Origin: an uncultured Porphyromonadaceae bacterium
GTDB taxonomy: Bacteria; Bacteroidota; Bacteroidia; Bacteroidales; Muribaculaceae
Direction: 5' to 3'
Length of the DNA: 7,245 nucleotides
Assembly: GCA_902462525.1 (NCBI GenBank)
Contig: CABQCA010000116.1
Location: 1-7,245, forward strand
This document shows, one piece after another, positions 5,627-7,245 of this stretch (position 1 is its first letter; every line of letters begins with the position of its first letter). The translations under genes and the position numbers were made by a program. The notes beneath the pieces were generated by a model. That model ran no database searches. It was given only the letters and a program-made list of their open reading frames with translations, and was not told the DNA's origin.

Positions 5627-7245
5627 ATGGTCGACGAGAACTATCTGTCGCAGCTAAACCAGGCACAGCGAGAGGCTGTGGTGTATGTCGACGGCCCGGA
5701 GCTTGTGATAGCCGGAGCCGGTTCGGGCAAGACGCGTGTGCTCACTTACAAGATTGTGCATCTGCTTTCGCTGGGCTACAGGGCCGGCCGAATCCTTGCT
5801 CTCACCTTCACCAACAAGGCCGCACGCGAAATGCGTGAACGAATATGCAGTCTTGTGGGCGAAGAAACAGCCTCGCGCCTGTGGATGGGTACTTTCCACT
5901 CTATATTTTCGCGATTTCTGCGGATGAACGCCGAGCGCATAGGCTTTAAACCGAATTTTACTGTCTACGACACTTCCGACTCAAAGTCGCTGATAAAAAC
6001 CATAATACGCGAGCTCAAGCTCGACGACAAAATCTATCGTCCCGGGGCGGTGGCTTCGGCCATTTCATTTGCCAAGAATAATCTGTACTCGCCCGACGAC
6101 TATGCCCGCGACCGTGAACTTGTGCGCAGCGACGCCGATGCCGGTCGTGGCCGTATCTATGAAATATACAAAATCTACAGCGACCGTTGCCGCATCGCCG
6201 GCGCCATGGACTTCGATGATCTGCTGTACTACACCAATGTTCTTTTTCGCGACAATCCCGACGTGCTGAAGCATTTCAGCGATTATTTCAGTTATGTGCT
6301 TGTCGACGAGTACCAGGACACCAATTTCGCCCAGCATCTCATAGTCCGGCAGCTGTGCGGCGCCTCCAAGCGGCTCTGTGTGGTAGGCGACGATGCCCAG
6401 AGTATCTACTCGTTCCGTGGTGCAAATATCCGCAACATTCTGGACTTCCGAAAGTCGTTTCCCGAGCAGAGGACTTTCAAACTGGAGGAAAACTATCGTT
6501 CTACGCGCAATATCATCGGTGCGGCCAATTCGCTCATCGAGGCCAACCGCGACCAGATACCGAAGCATGTTTTCTCTAACCGCGACGAGGGCGAACGCAT
6601 CGAAGTGGTCGAATCGTACAACGAATACGAAGAAGCCTATGCGGTGGCCGCACGCATCGCCCAGGTGCGTATGCGCTACAAATGTCCGCTGAGCGAAGTC
6701 GCCGTCCTTTACCGGACCAACGCCCAGAGCCGTGTTCTGGAGGAAGCACTTCGCAACCGCAATCTTTCGTACCGTATCTTCGGCGGGCTGGCTTTCTACC
6801 AGCGTAAGGAAGTGAAGGATGCCGTGAGCTACTTCCGGCTCGCAGTAAACCCTGACGACGACGAGGCCCTGAGGCGTGTGATCAACACTCCGAAACGCGG
6901 CATTGGCGAAACTACCGTGAACAAACTTGTGTCGGCGGCAGTTGCTGCCGGTACAAGCATTTACCAGATTCTTCTCGATCCCGAAGCTGCCGGAAAGACT
7001 CTCAACAAGGGTACTCTTTCCAAACTTCGCGGTTTCACGGAGCTTATAACGTCGTTTGTCCGCAAAGCCCCTGTCATGGAGGCTTCGAAGCTTGCTCGGC
7101 TGATCTACGAGCAGACGGGGCTTATCAAAGAATATACCAGCGACAGCACTCCCGAAACAGTAAGTAAACTCGACAATCTCAAGGAACTCATGAATGCAGT
7201 CGACAATTATCAGCGCACGTCGGCGGAGCAAGGTTTCGAGCAGCG
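5627..7245 (+). CDS. UvrD/PcrA-type 3'-5' DNA helicase, N-terminal part
   Basis: This superfamily 1A helicase is open from ATG 5627 to the window end: 539 complete codons plus two bases, of an expected 750-800. LNQAQREAV at about 10-18 corresponds to the Q motif. Further motifs are Walker A AGAGSGKT 29-36 (K35), motif Ia LTFTNKAAREM 59-69, MGTFHS 87-92, motif II VDEYQDTN 226-233 with D227 and E228, motif III GDDAQSIYSFRGA 254-266 and motif IV ENYRSTRNI with R291. VLYRTNAQSR (from 360) and GGLAFYQRKEVKD (386-398) are the usual PcrA/UvrD blocks that follow. Motifs V and VI should lie just beyond the window. VDEYQDTN and the domain order favour PcrA/UvrD over RecB or AddA. The protein would unwind DNA during repair and replication-fork rescue. 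Its start lies 4 bases after the DUF4250 stop, with no Shine-Dalgarno. No frameshift or internal stop was found. Confidence 0.95.
   Translation, partial: MVDENYLSQLNQAQREAVVYVDGPELVIAGAGSGKTRVLTYKIVHLLSLGYRAGRILALTFTNKAAREMRERICSLVGEETASRLWMGTFHSIFSRFLRMNAERIGFKPNFTVYDTSDSKSLIKTIIRELKLDDKIYRPGAVASAISFAKNNLYSPDDYARDRELVRSDADAGRGRIYEIYKIYSDRCRIAGAMDFDDLLYYTNVLFRDNPDVLKHFSDYFSYVLVDEYQDTNFAQHLIVRQLCGASKRLCVVGDDAQSIYSFRGANIRNILDFRKSFPEQRTFKLEENYRSTRNIIGAANSLIEANRDQIPKHVFSNRDEGERIEVVESYNEYEEAYAVAARIAQVRMRYKCPLSEVAVLYRTNAQSRVLEEALRNRNLSYRIFGGLAFYQRKEVKDAVSYFRLAVNPDDDEALRRVINTPKRGIGETTVNKLVSAAVAAGTSIYQILLDPEAAGKTLNKGTLSKLRGFTELITSFVRKAPVMEASKLARLIYEQTGLIKEYTSDSTPETVSKLDNLKELMNAVDNYQRTSAEQGFEQ

Noticed and set aside
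6065..7231. A 388-codon open frame on the minus strand opposite the helicase gene
   Set aside because: The + strand frame carries all expected UvrD/PcrA motifs without interruption; the antisense product shows no recognisable domain and has no promoter or start context.
1..7245. A search for CRISPR repeats, insertion sequences, tRNA genes, toxin-antitoxin pairs or defence genes
   Set aside because: No repeated spacer pattern, transposase, terminal inverted repeat, cloverleaf or toxin-like small gene was seen. The UvrD-type helicase has standard PcrA/UvrD features and no nuclease domain in the visible part that would suggest a defence role.

Overview
The window looks like chromosomal DNA from a member of the Bacteroidota, most likely a gut Bacteroidales. 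This rests on the protein families (a periplasmic GH36 alpha-galactosidase, a DUF4250 protein, a PcrA/UvrD helicase with a GDDAQSIYSFRGA motif III), on start codons that mostly lack Shine-Dalgarno sequences, and on two intergenic matches to the Bacteroidota -7 promoter element TAnnTTTG. The moderately GC-rich codon usage would suit Muribaculaceae, but the genus is inference. All genes are on the + strand, and the window is densely packed with no gene-free stretch over 130 bases.

Region 1 (1-3904) is a three-gene overlapping unit. It holds the C-terminal half of an organophosphate:phosphate antiporter (GlpT/UhpT type), a HAD-IIA (NagD/AraL/PGP-like) phosphatase that starts inside the transporter's stop codon (ATGA), and a signal-peptide-bearing GH36 alpha-galactosidase that shares one base with the phosphatase stop (TGATG). 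A strong intrinsic terminator closes the unit at 3924-3967. The arrangement suggests a periplasmic glycosidase, an inner-membrane uptake step for a phosphorylated compound and a cytoplasmic phosphatase working on related substrates; the shared substrate is inferred, not shown.

Region 2 (3968-4440) is a single small gene with its own promoter-like sequence and a short terminator hairpin. It encodes a 128-residue membrane protein with an N-terminal zinc ribbon and a TM2 domain.

Region 3 (4441-7245) begins with a promoter-like sequence overlapped by a perfect 14-bp palindrome. A tight run follows: a ten-helix EamA/DMT transporter, a 58-residue DUF4250 protein and the first 539 residues of a UvrD/PcrA-type helicase, with only 4 bases between each pair. 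The helicase runs off the end of the window before motifs V and VI.

No RNA gene, CRISPR array, insertion sequence, integrase, phage gene or recognisable defence system is visible. The window is mostly ordinary core and accessory metabolism. The items most worth a second look are the transporter-phosphatase-galactosidase coupling, the DUF4250-helicase linkage and the palindrome at the EamA promoter.
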